The notes: generated by a model from the letters alone, not told the origin. Positions 35,774-46,309 are shown, numbered from the stretch's first letter. The stretch is DNA of 64,000 nucleotides from an uncultured Clostridia bacterium (GCA_934169775.1 CAKPOI010000004.1:1-64000), one strand, 5' to 3'. Translations and numbers: made by a program.

Positions 35774-38111
35774 GTTCATTACCTCCTTTGTTTAAGTTTA
35801 GTTCTTCTTCTGATAGTTGTGATAAAGCTATTTGTTTGTATGTTTCATTATTTTTTATTAGTTCTTCATGTGTTCCTTTTCCTACAACTTTTCCATCTTC
35901 TAGCACTATTATTTGATCTGCATTTAGTATTGTGTTTATTCTTTGTGCAACGATAATTACTGTTTTATTTTTTGTTTTTTTAGCAAGCTCTGCTCTTAAT
36001 ATACTGTCTGTTTTAAAATCTAGTGCTGAAAAACTATCATCAAATACTAATATTTCTGGGTCTATTGCTATTGCTCTTGCTATTGATAGCCTTTGTTTTT
36101 GACCTCCTGATACATTGCTTCCTCCTTGTGCTATTAGTTCTTTGTATTTTTCTGGTTTAGATTCTATAAATTCTGTTGCTTGTGCTATTTGTGCTGCTTC
36201 TATCATTCTTTCATCTGACATTTCTGGATTTCCATATTTGATATTTGATTCTATTGTTCCAGAAAATAGTATTCCTTTTTGTGGAACAAATCCTATTATT
36301 TTTCTTAAATCTTTATTAGCTATTTTTTTTATATCCACTCCATCTATTAATAAATTTCCAGATGTTATATCATAAAATCTTGGTATTAAATTTACTATTG
36401 TTGATTTTCCGCTTCCTGTACTTCCTATAATTGCTGTTGTTTTTCCTGGCTCAGCTGTAAATGTTATATCACTTAATACTTCCTCATCACTGTCTGGATA
36501 TCTAAATGATACATTTTTAAATTCTACTATTCCTTTTTTATTTTGATCTAATTTTTGTGGTTCATTACTGTCTTTTATTGCTTCATCAGTTTCTAATATT
36601 TCATTTATACGGTTTGCTGATACTGATGCTCTTGGTAACATTATTGATACCATTGATATCATTAAAAAGCTCATTACTATTTGCATTGTATATTGGATAA
36701 ATGCCATCATATTTCCAACTTGCATTGTTCCATTATCTATTCCATGTGCTCCAACCCATACTATTAATAAAGATATTCCATTCATTATTAGCATTAATGT
36801 TGGCATCATAAAGCTCATTGCTCTATTTACAAATAAGTTTGTTTTGGTTAAGTCTGTATTTGCTTTGTCAAATCTATTTTCTTCTTTTTTCTCTGTATTA
36901 AATGCTCTTATTACTGGCAATCCTGTTAAAATTTCTCTTGCTACTAAGTTTAGTTTGTCTATTAATTGTTGTAATTTTTTAAATCTTGGCATTGCTATAA
37001 TAAATAGTGTTCCAACTACAAATAGGATTGCTAAAATTGCTACACCTATAATCCATGCCATTGAATTATTACTTTGTCTTAATACTCTTAAAAAGCCTCC
37101 TATTCCTATAATTGGTGCATATACTAATACTCTAAATAAGATTGCTATTAATCCTTGAATTTGTTGGATATCATTTGTTGAACGTGTAATTAATGATGCT
37201 GTACTGTACTCAGAAAATTCTTTGTTTGAAAAGCTTAATACTTTTTTGAATACTTTTTCTCTTAGAGTTTTTGCTAGTCTTGCTGCAACTCTTGCAGATA
37301 AGCACATTATTGAAATTGCTGATACCATTATTATAAATGATATTCCTAACATTTTTAGTCCTGCCATTATTATATATTGATTTTGTATTTTGTCTGTGTC
37401 CATTCCTATTGCTTTATATTCATTTTTTACTTCTTGTATTGCTGCTTGCTCTAAAATACTTTCTTGCATGTCATTAATTTTTTGATTTATATTTTCTAAC
37501 ATTTTGTCTAATTGTTCTTTTGGCATTTGTTTTATTATTTCAATTAAATTCATATTTTGCATTGCTTGTATTTGTTGTTCTTGCATTTTTTGTGCAGTTA
37601 TGTTTTGTGTGCTAGTTGTGCTTTGTTCCATTTGATTTGTTTTTATTGCTTCTACCATTTGTTGTTTTAATTGTTCTGATGTTTCTTCGTTTTCTAACAT
37701 ACTTAATACCATTAATGGTTTTGCCATTATATTGTTTAATTCTTCTTGTTCATTTTTGTTTGTTTTTTTCTGTTTATATAATGCCTCATTTTCTAGTGCT
37801 GGATATTTTTTTACTAATTTTTCATATTCTTTATTGTCTAAATTTTCTTTTGACATTTCTTCATATGATGATAAGATTTTGTCATCATCTTCTGTAAAGA
37901 TTAGTAAATTTTCTATTTCACTTTTTCTTATTACTTCTGGTGCAACATTTTCTATTCCTCCATTTTGGATTCCTATATTTACTATTTTTGATGTATAATC
38001 TGGTAGTGTTAAGTCTCCTGCTGCTTGAACTATTAATAATAGTACTATTGCTATTACAGATATCCATGATTCTTTTAAATTTTTTAATACTTTTAACATT
38101 TCTTTTTGCAT
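35766..38111 (-). CDS. Heterodimeric ABC exporter, subunit with degenerate ATPase site and long extracellular loop
   Basis: A 781-residue half-transporter, about 150-200 residues longer than usual. TM1 (about 17-35) is followed by a Gln/Glu/Lys-rich, coiled-coil-like insertion of about 210 residues before TM2 (about 248), predicted to lie outside the cell. The NBD has Walker A GSTGSGKST and signature VSGGQKQRLSIAR. In Walker B the catalytic Glu is Asp (LVFDDSFSALD) and the H-loop His is Gln (IVAQRINT), both typical of the degenerate subunit. The start ATG at 38111 has no good ribosome site directly upstream. A four-codon frame (Met-Tyr-Asp-Tyr) with a perfect GGAGG precedes it and may couple translation. 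Confidence 0.92.
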   Translation of the reverse strand: MQKEMLKVLKNLKESWISVIAIVLLLIVQAAGDLTLPDYTSKIVNIGIQNGGIENVAPEVIRKSEIENLLIFTEDDDKILSSYEEMSKENLDNKEYEKLVKKYPALENEALYKQKKTNKNEQEELNNIMAKPLMVLSMLENEETSEQLKQQMVEAIKTNQMEQSTTSTQNITAQKMQEQQIQAMQNMNLIEIIKQMPKEQLDKMLENINQKINDMQESILEQAAIQEVKNEYKAIGMDTDKIQNQYIIMAGLKMLGISFIIMVSAISIMCLSARVAARLAKTLREKVFKKVLSFSNKEFSEYSTASLITRSTNDIQQIQGLIAILFRVLVYAPIIGIGGFLRVLRQSNNSMAWIIGVAILAILFVVGTLFIIAMPRFKKLQQLIDKLNLVAREILTGLPVIRAFNTEKKEENRFDKANTDLTKTNLFVNRAMSFMMPTLMLIMNGISLLIVWVGAHGIDNGTMQVGNMMAFIQYTMQIVMSFLMISMVSIMLPRASVSANRINEILETDEAIKDSNEPQKLDQNKKGIVEFKNVSFRYPDSDEEVLSDITFTAEPGKTTAIIGSTGSGKSTIVNLIPRFYDITSGNLLIDGVDIKKIANKDLRKIIGFVPQKGILFSGTIESNIKYGNPEMSDERMIEAAQIAQATEFIESKPEKYKELIAQGGSNVSGGQKQRLSIARAIAIDPEILVFDDSFSALDFKTDSILRAELAKKTKNKTVIIVAQRINTILNADQIIVLEDGKVVGKGTHEELIKNNETYKQIALSQLSEEELNLNKGGNEHE

Positions 38112-38142
38112 GATTTTTTAGTAATCATACATTCCTCCTTCC

Positions 38143-38749
38143 TTATTTAATAATTCCGTATTTTAGATATTCTAGTTGTTTTAAGTAATTTTTTCTTGCT
38201 TCTTCTTTTGATTTATATTTGAATCTCATTACAATTGCTTTCGTTGTTATTGTAAATAAGATTTTTTCTACAATTTCAAATTCTTCTTTTGAATTTATTT
38301 TTAACTTTGACGTGTCTATATATTCATAAAAGTCTTTTATTTTTTTTGGTTTTTCGTCTATAATTTTTTTGAAAATTTTGCTGTCCTCACTGGTTTTTAA
38401 ATTTTCAAATATTTTTTTATAGAATTCCATGTCCTCATTTTTTATTAAATTAGTATCGACATAGTCATACATTGCTATAAATATTTTAAATATGTCTCCT
38501 TTTGATTTTATGACGTTTTCTTCCATTTGTGCATTCATTTCTTTAAAATGAATATTTAAAATATATCCGCAATAAATCTTCTTTGCTGTTGAAATATTGA
38601 TAAAAACTTCCTCTTGCAATTTCTGCTTCTTCTACTATATTTTTTATTGATGTTTGTTCAAATGGTACTCTTTCAAATTCTTTTTTGGCTGCTTTTATTA
38701 TTTTGTTTTTCTTTTCTTCTGGTAATTTTAAGAATGTTTCTTTGGGCAT
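38143..38749 (-). pseudogene. TetR-family repressor gene, frameshifted
   Basis: The N-terminal TetR HTH is intact in one frame (MPKETFLKLPEEKKNKIIKA, TSIKNIVEEAEIARGSFYQYF, then NSKEDLL) but stops shortly afterwards at 38543. The continuing ligand-binding domain (GYILNIHFKEMNAQMEE...) is in the next frame down to 38143. One base near 38575 (TTATTGCGGATAT) accounts for the shift: removing it joins the halves into a normal repressor of about 200 residues. This is either a real mutation or a sequence error. It precedes the ABC exporter pair on the same strand, so it was probably that operon's repressor. Confidence 0.8.
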
Positions 38750-38824
38750 TTTTTCACCACCTTTTGCTTATAGTTTGGTTAAATGTATTTATTATTTTTT
38801 TACAAATAGTTTGAAGTCATAAAA

Positions 38825-38868
38825 TGACACCGTGTCATCATTATAAGTGACATGGTGTCATTTGTCAA
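38825..38868 (-). promoter_or_regulatory. Promoter of the tetR-ABC operon with two palindromic operators
   Basis: On the minus strand TTGACA (38863-38868) and TATAAT (38840-38845) are 17 bases apart. Two 13-bp palindromes, TGACATGGTGTCA (38848-38860, in the spacer) and TGACACCGTGTCA (38825-38837, just past the -10), have centres 23 bp apart. This is the classic layout for a self-regulated TetR repressor. Confidence 0.85.
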
Positions 38869-38933
38869 TATGATTATTGTATCTTTTTTGTAAATTTTTT
38901 GTGAACTATTTCTATAAATGATATCCTTTGCAT

Positions 38934-39623
38934 TTATAAAATTTCTAAAATTTCTTCTATTTTAGAGATAGTATAATATTTAATTTGCTTTGTATTTTCT
39001 TTATCCTCTAACCTATAAAAAGAATTTTTTTTATTATTTCCACTTTCAGTTGGATTATAATAAATTGCCTGAAGTCCAGCAGTTAATGCTCCTTCTATGT
39101 CTCTTGCAAAGTTGTCTCCTATCATTATACATTCTTCTGATTTGTTTTCACCAATTGCTTGCATAAAAGCTTCTTTAAATGGCTTTCTTTTGGTTTTTTC
39201 TGCTGCATATACTTCTGTAAAATATTTTAAAATATTTGCTTTTTCTAATCTTTTGACTTGTTGGTTTTTAAACCAGTCTGTTAAACAAACCATTTCGTAT
39301 TTGTTTTTTAGTTCTCCAAGTGTTTTTATTGTTGCCATACTTATCTTTTCTGGTGCACATTCTCCCCATTTTTCTATAATTTTGTCAATAAATTCTTTGG
39401 GATATGTTTTGTCTGTATATTTGTTTATAAAGTTTATCATGTTTTCTTTGTTAAATGAATAATATTCATTTTCGTATGCAGCCATAGCTTGTTTGATTTT
39501 GTTAAATTCCTCGTCTGAGCATTCTATTTTTAATTCTTTTAACACATCATATATTTTATTATAATATTCGTTCTTCCATGGTATTAGTGTATTATCTATG
39601 TCAAATATTACTCTTTTTATCAT
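38934..39623 (-). CDS. HAD-superfamily hydrolase (YjjG-like)
   Basis: A 229-residue haloacid-dehalogenase-like phosphatase: motif I DIDNTL (8-13, nucleophile Asp8), a helical cap (about 20-90), motif II CLTD, motif III Lys region (EKTKRKPFKEAF) and motif IV GDNFARDIEGA. This resembles the YjjG/subfamily IA nucleotide phosphatases. The substrate is unknown. The start ATG (39623) has GAGGAA 6 bases away. It lies 20 bp downstream of lexA and probably shares its transcript, so it may be part of the LexA regulon. Confidence 0.87.
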   Translation of the reverse strand: MIKRVIFDIDNTLIPWKNEYYNKIYDVLKELKIECSDEEFNKIKQAMAAYENEYYSFNKENMINFINKYTDKTYPKEFIDKIIEKWGECAPEKISMATIKTLGELKNKYEMVCLTDWFKNQQVKRLEKANILKYFTEVYAAEKTKRKPFKEAFMQAIGENKSEECIMIGDNFARDIEGALTAGLQAIYYNPTESGNNKKNSFYRLEDKENTKQIKYYTISKIEEILEIL

Positions 39624-39643
39624 CTTATTTCCTCACTAATTTT

Positions 39644-40294
39644 TTACATTTTTCTGAATACTCCTGCTACTTTTCCTAAAATTTCACATGTTGGTACTAT
39701 TATTGGGTCCATTGTACTGTTTTCTGGTTGTAAACGGATATGGTCTTTTTCTTTGTAAAATGTTTTTACTGTTGCTTCATCTTCTATTAATGCTACTACA
39801 ATTTCTCCATTATTGGCATTATTTTGTTTTTTTACTAATATGTAGTCTCCATCTAATATTCCTGCTTCTATCATGCTTTCTCCTCTAACTGTAAGCATAA
39901 AGCAGTCTGAATTTCCTACAAAGTCGATTGGAATTGGAAATGTATCTGTTACATTTTCTACTGCTAATATTGGCATTCCTGCTGTTATTTTTCCTACTAC
40001 TGGTACTTCTACTAATTCTTTTTGTGTATAAAAGTCTTTGCTTGATGTTTTTTTGGTTTCTCCTGTACTTCCTTTTAATAATCTTAGTGTTCTTCCTTTT
40101 TTGTCTTTCTTTTTTATATATCCTTTTTTTTCTAGTCTTTCTAAGTATCCATGTACTGTTGCTGTTGAACTTAAGCCTACAGCTTGTCCTATTTCTCTTA
40201 CTGATGGTGGATATCCATCTGTCATTATTTGTTTTTCAATAAATTTTAATATTGTTTTTTCTCTTTTATTTAATTCTTCTTTTTTTCTAGGCAT
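39644..40294 (-). CDS. lexA: LexA repressor
   Basis: This 216-residue SOS repressor has an N-terminal winged helix ([25 protein letters not shown], residues 30-54). The autoproteolytic domain has the Ala105-Gly106 cleavage site (TAGMP), nucleophile Ser140 (GESMIEAGI) and Lys177 (EATVKTF). All catalytic residues are present. The start is ATG 40294 with GGAG 8 bases upstream; a GTG nine bases earlier is rejected. It is followed by a HAD phosphatase. A candidate operator overlaps its promoter. Confidence 0.95.
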   Translation of the reverse strand: MPRKKEELNKREKTILKFIEKQIMTDGYPPSVREIGQAVGLSSTATVHGYLERLEKKGYIKKKDKKGRTLRLLKGSTGETKKTSSKDFYTQKELVEVPVVGKITAGMPILAVENVTDTFPIPIDFVGNSDCFMLTVRGESMIEAGILDGDYILVKKQNNANNGEIVVALIEDEATVKTFYKEKDHIRLQPENSTMDPIIVPTCEILGKVAGVFRKM

Positions 40295-40322
40295 TTTCCC
40301 CACTCCATTCTCGTTTTTTCAC

Positions 40323-40361
40323 ATTGTATCATACAAACAAATAAATGTCAAACAAAAGTTT
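40323..40361 (-). promoter_or_regulatory. lexA promoter with possible operator
   Basis: On the minus strand TTGACA (40346-40351) and TACAAT (40323-40328) are 17 bases apart. The palindrome AAAC-N4-GTTT (40350-40361) overlaps the -35. It has the geometry of the Gram-positive LexA box (GAAC-N4-GTTC) but with both outer G/C pairs changed, so operator function is uncertain. Confidence 0.6.
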
Positions 40362-40378
40362 TATTTTTTTATAAAAAA

Positions 40379-40432
40379 TTAAAGAACCTTAATTACTAAA
40401 CTTTTGTTGTTTAATAATTAAGGTTCTTTTTT
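40379..40432 (-). terminator. Terminator of rny
   Basis: A long stem of AAAGAACCTTAATTA against TAATTAAGGTTCTTT, extended by TAAAC/GTTTA, has a short loop and A/T tails on both sides. It starts at the rny stop codon and separates it from lexA. Confidence 0.85.
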
Positions 40433-41972
40433 ATTTTGCGTAATCTACTACTCTTGTTTCTCTTATTACATTTACTTTTATTTGACCTGGATAGTCCATT
40501 TCATTTTCAACTCTTTTTGATACTTCTCTTGCTAATACTGTCATTTGGTCATCAGATACTTTTTCTGGTTTTACTATAATACGTACTTCTCTTCCTGCTT
40601 GTATTGCAAATGATTTTTCAACTCCGTTGAATGAATCTGCTATCTCTTCTAAGTTTTGTAGTCTCTTGATATATGCTTCTAGTGTTTCTCTTCTTGCTCC
40701 TGGTCTTGAAGCTGAAATTGCATCTGCTGCTTGAATTAATACTGCTTCTAATGTTTGTGGTTCTACATCTTCATGATGTGCTTCCACAGCATTTATTACT
40801 AATGGATTTTCTTTGTATTTTTTTAGTATTTCTACTCCGATTTCTACATGTGTTCCTTCCATATCGTGATCTAATGCTTTTCCTATATCATGTAATAATC
40901 CTGCCCTTCTAGCTAATTTGGCATCTAACCCCAATTCTTCTGCCATGATTCTTGCTAAATTTGAAACTTCTATAGAATGGTTTAATACATTTTGTCCGTA
41001 ACTTGTCCTATATTTTAGTTTTCCTATTAGTTTTACAAGGTCTGGATGTAATCCTATAACTCCTGTTTCTAATACTGCTCTTTCTCCTTCTGATTTTATA
41101 GTTTCTTCTAGCTCTTGTTTTGCTTTTTCTACAGTTTCTTCAATTTTTGCAGGATGTATTCTTCCATCATCTATTAATTTTTCTAATGCTATTTTTGCAA
41201 CTTCTCTTCTTAATGGGTCAAATCCTGATAATACTACTGCTTCTGGTGTATCATCAATGATCAAGTCAACTCCTGTTAATGTTTCTAATGCTTTTATGTT
41301 TCTTCCTTCTCTACCAATAATTCTTCCCTTCATGTCGTCACTTGGTAGTGCTACTATTGATACTGTTGTTTCTTGAGAGTGATCTGCTGCACATTTTTGA
41401 ATTGCATATGTTAATACTTCTTTAGCATTTTTCATTGATTCTTCCTTTGCTGTTCTAGCAGCCGTTCTGATAATTTCTGCTTTTTCTGAAGCAACCTCTT
41501 TGTCTACTTCTGATAAGAGCTTTTCTTTTGCTTGCTCTTTTGTTAATGATGCTATTTGTTGTAGTTTTACTATTTCATCATCATACATTTTTTGAATTTC
41601 TTCTTTTTGGTCTTCTAATTCCTTTATGTGTCTTTCTACTTCTTGTTCTTTTTTCTCAAAGTTATCTGAACGTCTATCAAGATTCTCCTCTCTTTGAATT
41701 AATCTTGACTCTTGTCTTTGTACTTCGCCTCTTCTTTCTTTAATCTCTTGATCTAATTCTTTTCTGCTTGCCATTATTTCTTCTTTGGCTTTAATTATTT
41801 CTTCTTTTTTTAAGTTTTCTGCTTCTATTTTTGCCATATCAATAATTCTTTTAGCTTCTTCTTCAGCATTTCCTACTTTAGATTCTGCAATCTTTTTGCG
41901 ATATATTACCCCTATTATCGCTCCAATTACAAGTGAGATTAAGACAGCGGCTACTATGACTCCAATGTTCAT
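40431..41972 (-). CDS. rny: Ribonuclease Y
   Basis: This 513-residue membrane-anchored endoribonuclease initiates mRNA decay in Firmicutes. It has an N-terminal TM segment (about 5-24), a long coiled coil (about 30-200), a KH domain ([26 protein letters not shown]), and an HD domain with [17 protein letters not shown] and EAHHEDVEP. The C-terminus ends in the typical [18 protein letters not shown]. The length matches the family. The start ATG (41972) is 9 bases from AGAGGTG. A consensus promoter lies at 42061-42089 and a strong terminator follows. Confidence 0.96.
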   Translation of the reverse strand: MNIGVIVAAVLISLVIGAIIGVIYRKKIAESKVGNAEEEAKRIIDMAKIEAENLKKEEIIKAKEEIMASRKELDQEIKERRGEVQRQESRLIQREENLDRRSDNFEKKEQEVERHIKELEDQKEEIQKMYDDEIVKLQQIASLTKEQAKEKLLSEVDKEVASEKAEIIRTAARTAKEESMKNAKEVLTYAIQKCAADHSQETTVSIVALPSDDMKGRIIGREGRNIKALETLTGVDLIIDDTPEAVVLSGFDPLRREVAKIALEKLIDDGRIHPAKIEETVEKAKQELEETIKSEGERAVLETGVIGLHPDLVKLIGKLKYRTSYGQNVLNHSIEVSNLARIMAEELGLDAKLARRAGLLHDIGKALDHDMEGTHVEIGVEILKKYKENPLVINAVEAHHEDVEPQTLEAVLIQAADAISASRPGARRETLEAYIKRLQNLEEIADSFNGVEKSFAIQAGREVRIIVKPEKVSDDQMTVLAREVSKRVENEMDYPGQIKVNVIRETRVVDYAK

Positions 41973-42060
41973 AAGTATACACCTCTTTCTTATTTAATTT
42001 TCAATGTACGAATAAAATATATATATTTACTTTTTAGATATATTTTTTCTTACCTCTTAT

Positions 42061-42089
42061 ATTTTACATTTATTCTTTCTAACTGTCAA
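42061..42089 (-). promoter_or_regulatory. rny promoter
   Basis: On the minus strand TTGACA (42084-42089) and TAAAAT (42061-42066) are separated by 17 bases, giving a leader of about 80 bases before the rny ATG. Confidence 0.7.
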
Positions 42090-42122
42090 TACTTTTGTAC
42101 GAACTCTATAAAAAAACTTTTC

Positions 42123-42151
42123 TTGACTTTATGACAACTTAGTGTTATTAT
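42123..42151 (+). promoter_or_regulatory. Promoter of the small membrane protein gene
   Basis: TTGACT (42123-42128) and TATTAT (42146-42151) are 17 bases apart, about 40 bases before the ATG at 42189 and divergent from the rny promoter. Confidence 0.65.
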
Positions 42152-42188
42152 ATGTATATACAAACAATATGCTATGGAGGTATTTTTA

Positions 42189-42542
42189 ATGAAGAAAGAA
42201 AGTTTAGCAGCACTAATTTTTCGGATAATCATTACTGTTATGATGATTGAAATTTTTAATTTTCTAGAAGTTCCTTTAAATCCTGATAACTGTCAATGCT
42301 ATCAGGCTGTGCTAATTTATTTAGCTCTAAATGGACTTCTTGGTACTATTAAATATGGTATTAATTTGAATTGCTTACCAGATTTTTTATCCGCATTGTT
42401 TGATATTATTTCTGCACTCATTATAGCTTTGGTTGCAATGAATAATTACCATTGTATTAGTGCAATGGTAATTGCTGTCTTTACAATTTCTTTTGACTTA
42501 ATGAGGATTAGACATTTTGCCTCATGTCACCTGCCTGAGTAA
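42189..42542 (+). CDS. Small multi-pass membrane protein of unknown function
   Basis: A 117-residue protein with three or four hydrophobic segments (about 8-25, 42-58, 66-84 and 90-104), Cys-rich for its size (Cys at the NCQCYQ motif, in LNCLPDF, NYHCIS and ASCHLPE). I do not recognise a family. The start at ATG 42189 follows GGAGG at good spacing; the ATG inside the ribosome site (42174) is rejected. It is a single-gene unit on the plus strand between rny and ileS, with its own promoter and terminator. Confidence 0.7.
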   Translation: MKKESLAALIFRIIITVMMIEIFNFLEVPLNPDNCQCYQAVLIYLALNGLLGTIKYGINLNCLPDFLSALFDIISALIIALVAMNNYHCISAMVIAVFTISFDLMRIRHFASCHLPE

Positions 42543-42561
42543 TTCGGGTAGGTGTTTTTTG
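42528..42561 (+). terminator. Terminator of the small membrane protein gene
   Basis: CACCTGCCTGA against TTCGGGTAGGTG with a small loop, followed by TTTTTT. It overlaps the stop codon. Confidence 0.85.
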
Positions 42562-42577
42562 TACTCAGGACAGATGA

Positions 42578-42650
42578 ATGCTTTAGGGACGGAGGAAAAA
42601 ACACTGCACAAGGTAGTGTTTTTTCCTCCGTCCCCAAAGTAGTGTTTTTT
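42578..42650. repeat. Inverted dimer of the GGGGACGGAG repeat downstream of ileS
   Basis: GGGACGGAGGAAAAAACACT and its near-complement AGTGTTTTTTCCTCCGTCCC surround a short GCACAAGGT spacer, making a 20-bp-arm palindrome. The unit ends less than 10 bp from the ileS stop. Confidence 0.85.
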
Positions 42651-42658
42651 AGGAATTT

Positions 42659-45600
42659 CTAAAGCACTTCTAAACAAATTTTTAAGTTTTCACCATTTAT
42701 ATTTGTATCAGTATATTCTTTATTAGGTTCATTATATATAATATTATCTGCTAATGTGTCATGTTTAATGTTTGCTTCAAATTTTTTGATTACTTCTTCT
42801 AGTTTTTCATTTTCTGATACATATAGGTTGATTCTATCTAAAACTTCAAATCCACTGTCTTTTCTCATGTTTTGAACTTTTGACAAAATTTCTCTTACAT
42901 ATCCTTCTTCTTTTAGCTCTGGAGTTATGTGTGTATCTAATACAACACCCATTTCTCCTTCTCCACTAAATGCAAATCCTTCTTTTCCATGCATTGTTAT
43001 CAATAAATTGTTTGCATCTAGACCTATTTCAGTTCCGTCTATTTCTATATATTCAACTTTTCCTGCTTTTACTGTTGTTGCTAATTCCATTTGATTTTTC
43101 TTTGCTATTTCTTCTTTAATTTTTGGAATTAACTTTCCGTATTCTTTTCCTAAAACTGGTAAGTTTGGCTTGATTTCAAAGTTTACATAGTCTGACATTT
43201 CTGCACCTAGTTCTATTTTCTTTACATTCAATTCTTCTTTTACTATATGTGCATAATATTCTGGTAATGTATCTACTGATATTAGCATTTCTGATAGTGG
43301 TTGTCTGTTTTTGATATTTGCTGCATTTCTTGCACTTCTTCCTAGTTTTACTATTTTATATGCTAAATCCATTTCTTTTTCTAGTTTTTTGTCAATTGCT
43401 GATTCTTCTACTTCTGGCCATAAACATAAGTGTACACTTTCTGGAGCTATTTTGTCTAATCCTACTACTAGATTTTGATATATTTCTTCTGCCATAAATG
43501 GTACAAATGGTGCTATTACTTTGCTTAGATTTGTTAGTACTTTATATAGTGTTACATATGCTCCTATTTTTTCGTCATTTAATTCTTGTGCCCAGAATCT
43601 TTCTCTGTTTCTACGTACATACCAGTTTGATAATGTGTCTGTAAATTCTTCTATTTGTAAGGCTGCTGCTGTTATGTTATATTCGTTTAATTTGTCGTCT
43701 ACTTCTTTTATTAATGTGTTTAATTTTGAAATTATCCATTTATCCATTATATTTGTTATTTTGTAATCTGCATATTCTAATGGATTGAATTTATCTATTT
43801 CTGCATATAATACATAGAATGAGTATACATTCCATAATGTGCTTAAAAATCCTCTTTGTGTTTCTTGTACATTGTTTATTCCTAGTCTTGTTGGTAGCCA
43901 TGGTGCACTTACTGTGTAGAAATGCCATCTTGTAGCATCTGCTCCCACTGTGTCTAGTAGTGTCATTGGGTCTACACCATTTCCTTTTGATTTTGACATT
44001 TTTTGTCCATGTTCGTCTAATACATGTCCTAATACTATACAGTTTTCAAATGGTGTTCTTCCAAATAATGCTGTTCCTATTGCTGTAAGTGTATAGAACC
44101 ATCCTCTTGTTTGGTCTACTGCTTCTGATATAAATCCTGCTGGGAAATTGTTGTCAAACATTTCTTTATTTTCAAATGGGTAGTGCCATTGTGCAAAAGG
44201 CATTGAACCTGAGTCAAACCAGCAGTCTATTACTTCTTTTGCTCTTTTCATTTTTTTACCACATTTTGGACATTTTAGATATACATTGTCTATATATGGT
44301 TTGTGTAATTCTATATCTTCTGGGCAGTCTATCGCTTTTTCTTTTAATTCGTCTATACTTCCTATACATTCTTGATGTCCACATTCTTCATCTTCACATG
44401 TCCATACTGGCAATGGTGTTCCCCAATATCTATCTCTTGAAATTCCCCAATCTATTACATTTTCCAAGAATTTTCCGAATCTTCCTGTTCTTATTGTGTC
44501 TGGATACCAATTTACTTTGTTGTTATTTGCTACTAATTCGTCACGAAGCTTGCTCATTGCAACAAACCAACTTTCTTTTGGATAATATAATAATGGTGTA
44601 TCACATCTCCAGCAATGTGGATATGAGTGCATGTGTTTTTCTTTGCTAAATAGTTTGTTTTCGTTTGCTAACCATTTGCATATATCTTCATTGCAGTCAC
44701 GTACAAATTTTCCTGCCCATGGTTCTACTTCTGGTACAAATTTTCCTGATTTATCTACTAAATTTACAAATGCTATTCCATTTTGTTTTGCAACTAAGCT
44801 GTCATCTTCTCCATATGCTGGTGCTATATGTACTATTCCTGTTCCGTCTGTTAATGTTACATAATCTCCATGAATCACTTCAAATGCTTTTCCTTCTACT
44901 TTTGCAAAAGGCATTAATTGCTCATATTTTGTTCCTAGCAAATCTTCACCTTTAAATTCTTTTATCACTTCATATTTTTTGTCTTTTAATATTGTTGGTA
45001 TTAAGTCTTTTGCTAATATATATGTTTCTGTTTTGCTTTCTTCTTCATTTTTACTTACATCTACTTTTACTTCTGCATACATGTATGATTTGTTTACACA
45101 TAATGCTAAGTTTGATGGTAATGTCCATGGTGTTGTTGTCCATGCTAATATATATGTATTTTCTGGTATTTCTTCCCCAGCTATTTTTTGTCCTTCTTTT
45201 ACTTTGAATTTTGCTATACATGTTAGATCTTTTACATCTTTGTATCCTTGTGCTACTTCGTGTGATGATAATGCTGTTCCACATCTTGGGCAATATGGCA
45301 TTACTTTGTGTCCTTCATATAATAAGCCTTTTTCCCACATTTGCTTTAATGCCCACCATACTGATTCTATATAATCATTATGATATGTTACATATGGATT
45401 TTCCATGTCTACCCAATATCCTACTTTGTTTGTCATTTCTTCCCACATGTGTACATATGTGAATACACTTTCTTTGCATTGCTTTACGAATTTTTCTACT
45501 CCATATTCTTCTATTTGTTCTTTTCCTGATATTCCTAGTTTCTTTTCTATTTCTAGTTCTACTGGTAATCCATGTGTATCCCATCCTGCTTTACGGATTA

Positions 45601-45835
45601 CTTTGTATCCTTTCATTACTTTGTATCTTGGGATTATGTCTTTCATTACTCTTGTTTCGATATGTCCTACGTGTGGCTTTCCATTTGCTGTTGGTGGCCC
45701 ATCATAAAATGTGAAATATCTTTTTCCTTCGTTCATGTTGAAGTTTTTGTGAATTATGTCTTTTTCTTTCCATAATTCTGCTACATCCCTTTCCATTCCT
45801 ACAAATCCGTTTTTTAATTCTACTTTTTTATACAT
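42659..45835 (-). CDS. ileS: Isoleucine--tRNA ligase, long (type 2, eukaryote-like) form
   Basis: This 1058-residue class I synthetase has the HIGH-type motif HVGH (55-58) within [14 protein letters not shown], a KMSKSKGNG motif near residue 600, a CP1 editing domain, an [12 protein letters not shown] zinc-like segment and a C-terminal anticodon domain. Length and sequence style match the IleS2/eukaryotic type rather than the E. coli type. That form is generally less sensitive to mupirocin; resistance here is inference. The start is ATG 45835, after AAAGGGGG; the upstream frame extension has no ribosome site. It is controlled by a T-box leader about 200 bp upstream. Confidence 0.95.
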   Translation of the reverse strand: MYKKVELKNGFVGMERDVAELWKEKDIIHKNFNMNEGKRYFTFYDGPPTANGKPHVGHIETRVMKDIIPRYKVMKGYKVIRKAGWDTHGLPVELEIEKKLGISGKEQIEEYGVEKFVKQCKESVFTYVHMWEEMTNKVGYWVDMENPYVTYHNDYIESVWWALKQMWEKGLLYEGHKVMPYCPRCGTALSSHEVAQGYKDVKDLTCIAKFKVKEGQKIAGEEIPENTYILAWTTTPWTLPSNLALCVNKSYMYAEVKVDVSKNEEESKTETYILAKDLIPTILKDKKYEVIKEFKGEDLLGTKYEQLMPFAKVEGKAFEVIHGDYVTLTDGTGIVHIAPAYGEDDSLVAKQNGIAFVNLVDKSGKFVPEVEPWAGKFVRDCNEDICKWLANENKLFSKEKHMHSYPHCWRCDTPLLYYPKESWFVAMSKLRDELVANNNKVNWYPDTIRTGRFGKFLENVIDWGISRDRYWGTPLPVWTCEDEECGHQECIGSIDELKEKAIDCPEDIELHKPYIDNVYLKCPKCGKKMKRAKEVIDCWFDSGSMPFAQWHYPFENKEMFDNNFPAGFISEAVDQTRGWFYTLTAIGTALFGRTPFENCIVLGHVLDEHGQKMSKSKGNGVDPMTLLDTVGADATRWHFYTVSAPWLPTRLGINNVQETQRGFLSTLWNVYSFYVLYAEIDKFNPLEYADYKITNIMDKWIISKLNTLIKEVDDKLNEYNITAAALQIEEFTDTLSNWYVRRNRERFWAQELNDEKIGAYVTLYKVLTNLSKVIAPFVPFMAEEIYQNLVVGLDKIAPESVHLCLWPEVEESAIDKKLEKEMDLAYKIVKLGRSARNAANIKNRQPLSEMLISVDTLPEYYAHIVKEELNVKKIELGAEMSDYVNFEIKPNLPVLGKEYGKLIPKIKEEIAKKNQMELATTVKAGKVEYIEIDGTEIGLDANNLLITMHGKEGFAFSGEGEMGVVLDTHITPELKEEGYVREILSKVQNMRKDSGFEVLDRINLYVSENEKLEEVIKKFEANIKHDTLADNIIYNEPNKEYTDTNINGENLKICLEVL

Positions 45836-46034
45836 AGAAATTCCCCCTTTTTCTTGTACTTTTACTTTTTTTTGATATCTTTTGCTCATACCTTTGCTTG
45901 TTCTAAAATTTGTTTTTACAAATTTTTTAGTTGTTTTATATTATAGGAAGTTTGGATAACTTTCTTTTGAAAATAAAATATTTTCACTTTATATTGCGAA
46001 ACTAAAAAGTTTCATATTGTTTCCTATAATATGA

Positions 46035-46300
46035 CAAAAAAGCTATTGCATCCATATAGGACGAAATAGCTTTACTTCCGCGGTACCACCTAATTTAATA
46101 ATCTATCTTTTTGTTGATTATTCTCTCTTTGTTCTTTAACGCAGATTTACGTCTTTACTTATTTTCTTTTGATTTCAGTAAAGAAACATAAGGTGATAAC
46201 ATGTTATTTTTACTTACCAAATTTTCAGCTTCCTTTGGCTCTCTTTTAGATATTACATAATATGTGTTGTCCTTATTGTGTTTTTTCTTATTTTTCTTTT
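46035..46300 (-). promoter_or_regulatory. T-box leader of ileS, isoleucine specifier
   Basis: On the minus strand the T-box core AGGTGGTACCGCGG is at 46079-46092. It is followed by a terminator hairpin (AAAGCTATT / AATAGCTTTTTT, 46038-46073) that binding of uncharged tRNA would replace by the antiterminator. Upstream, Stem I pairs AATAAGG with CCTTAT, and an ATC codon in its specifier loop (46195-46197) fits tRNA-Ile. The leader then runs to the ileS start at 45835. Confidence 0.92.
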
Positions 46301-46309
46301 AATGGTAAC

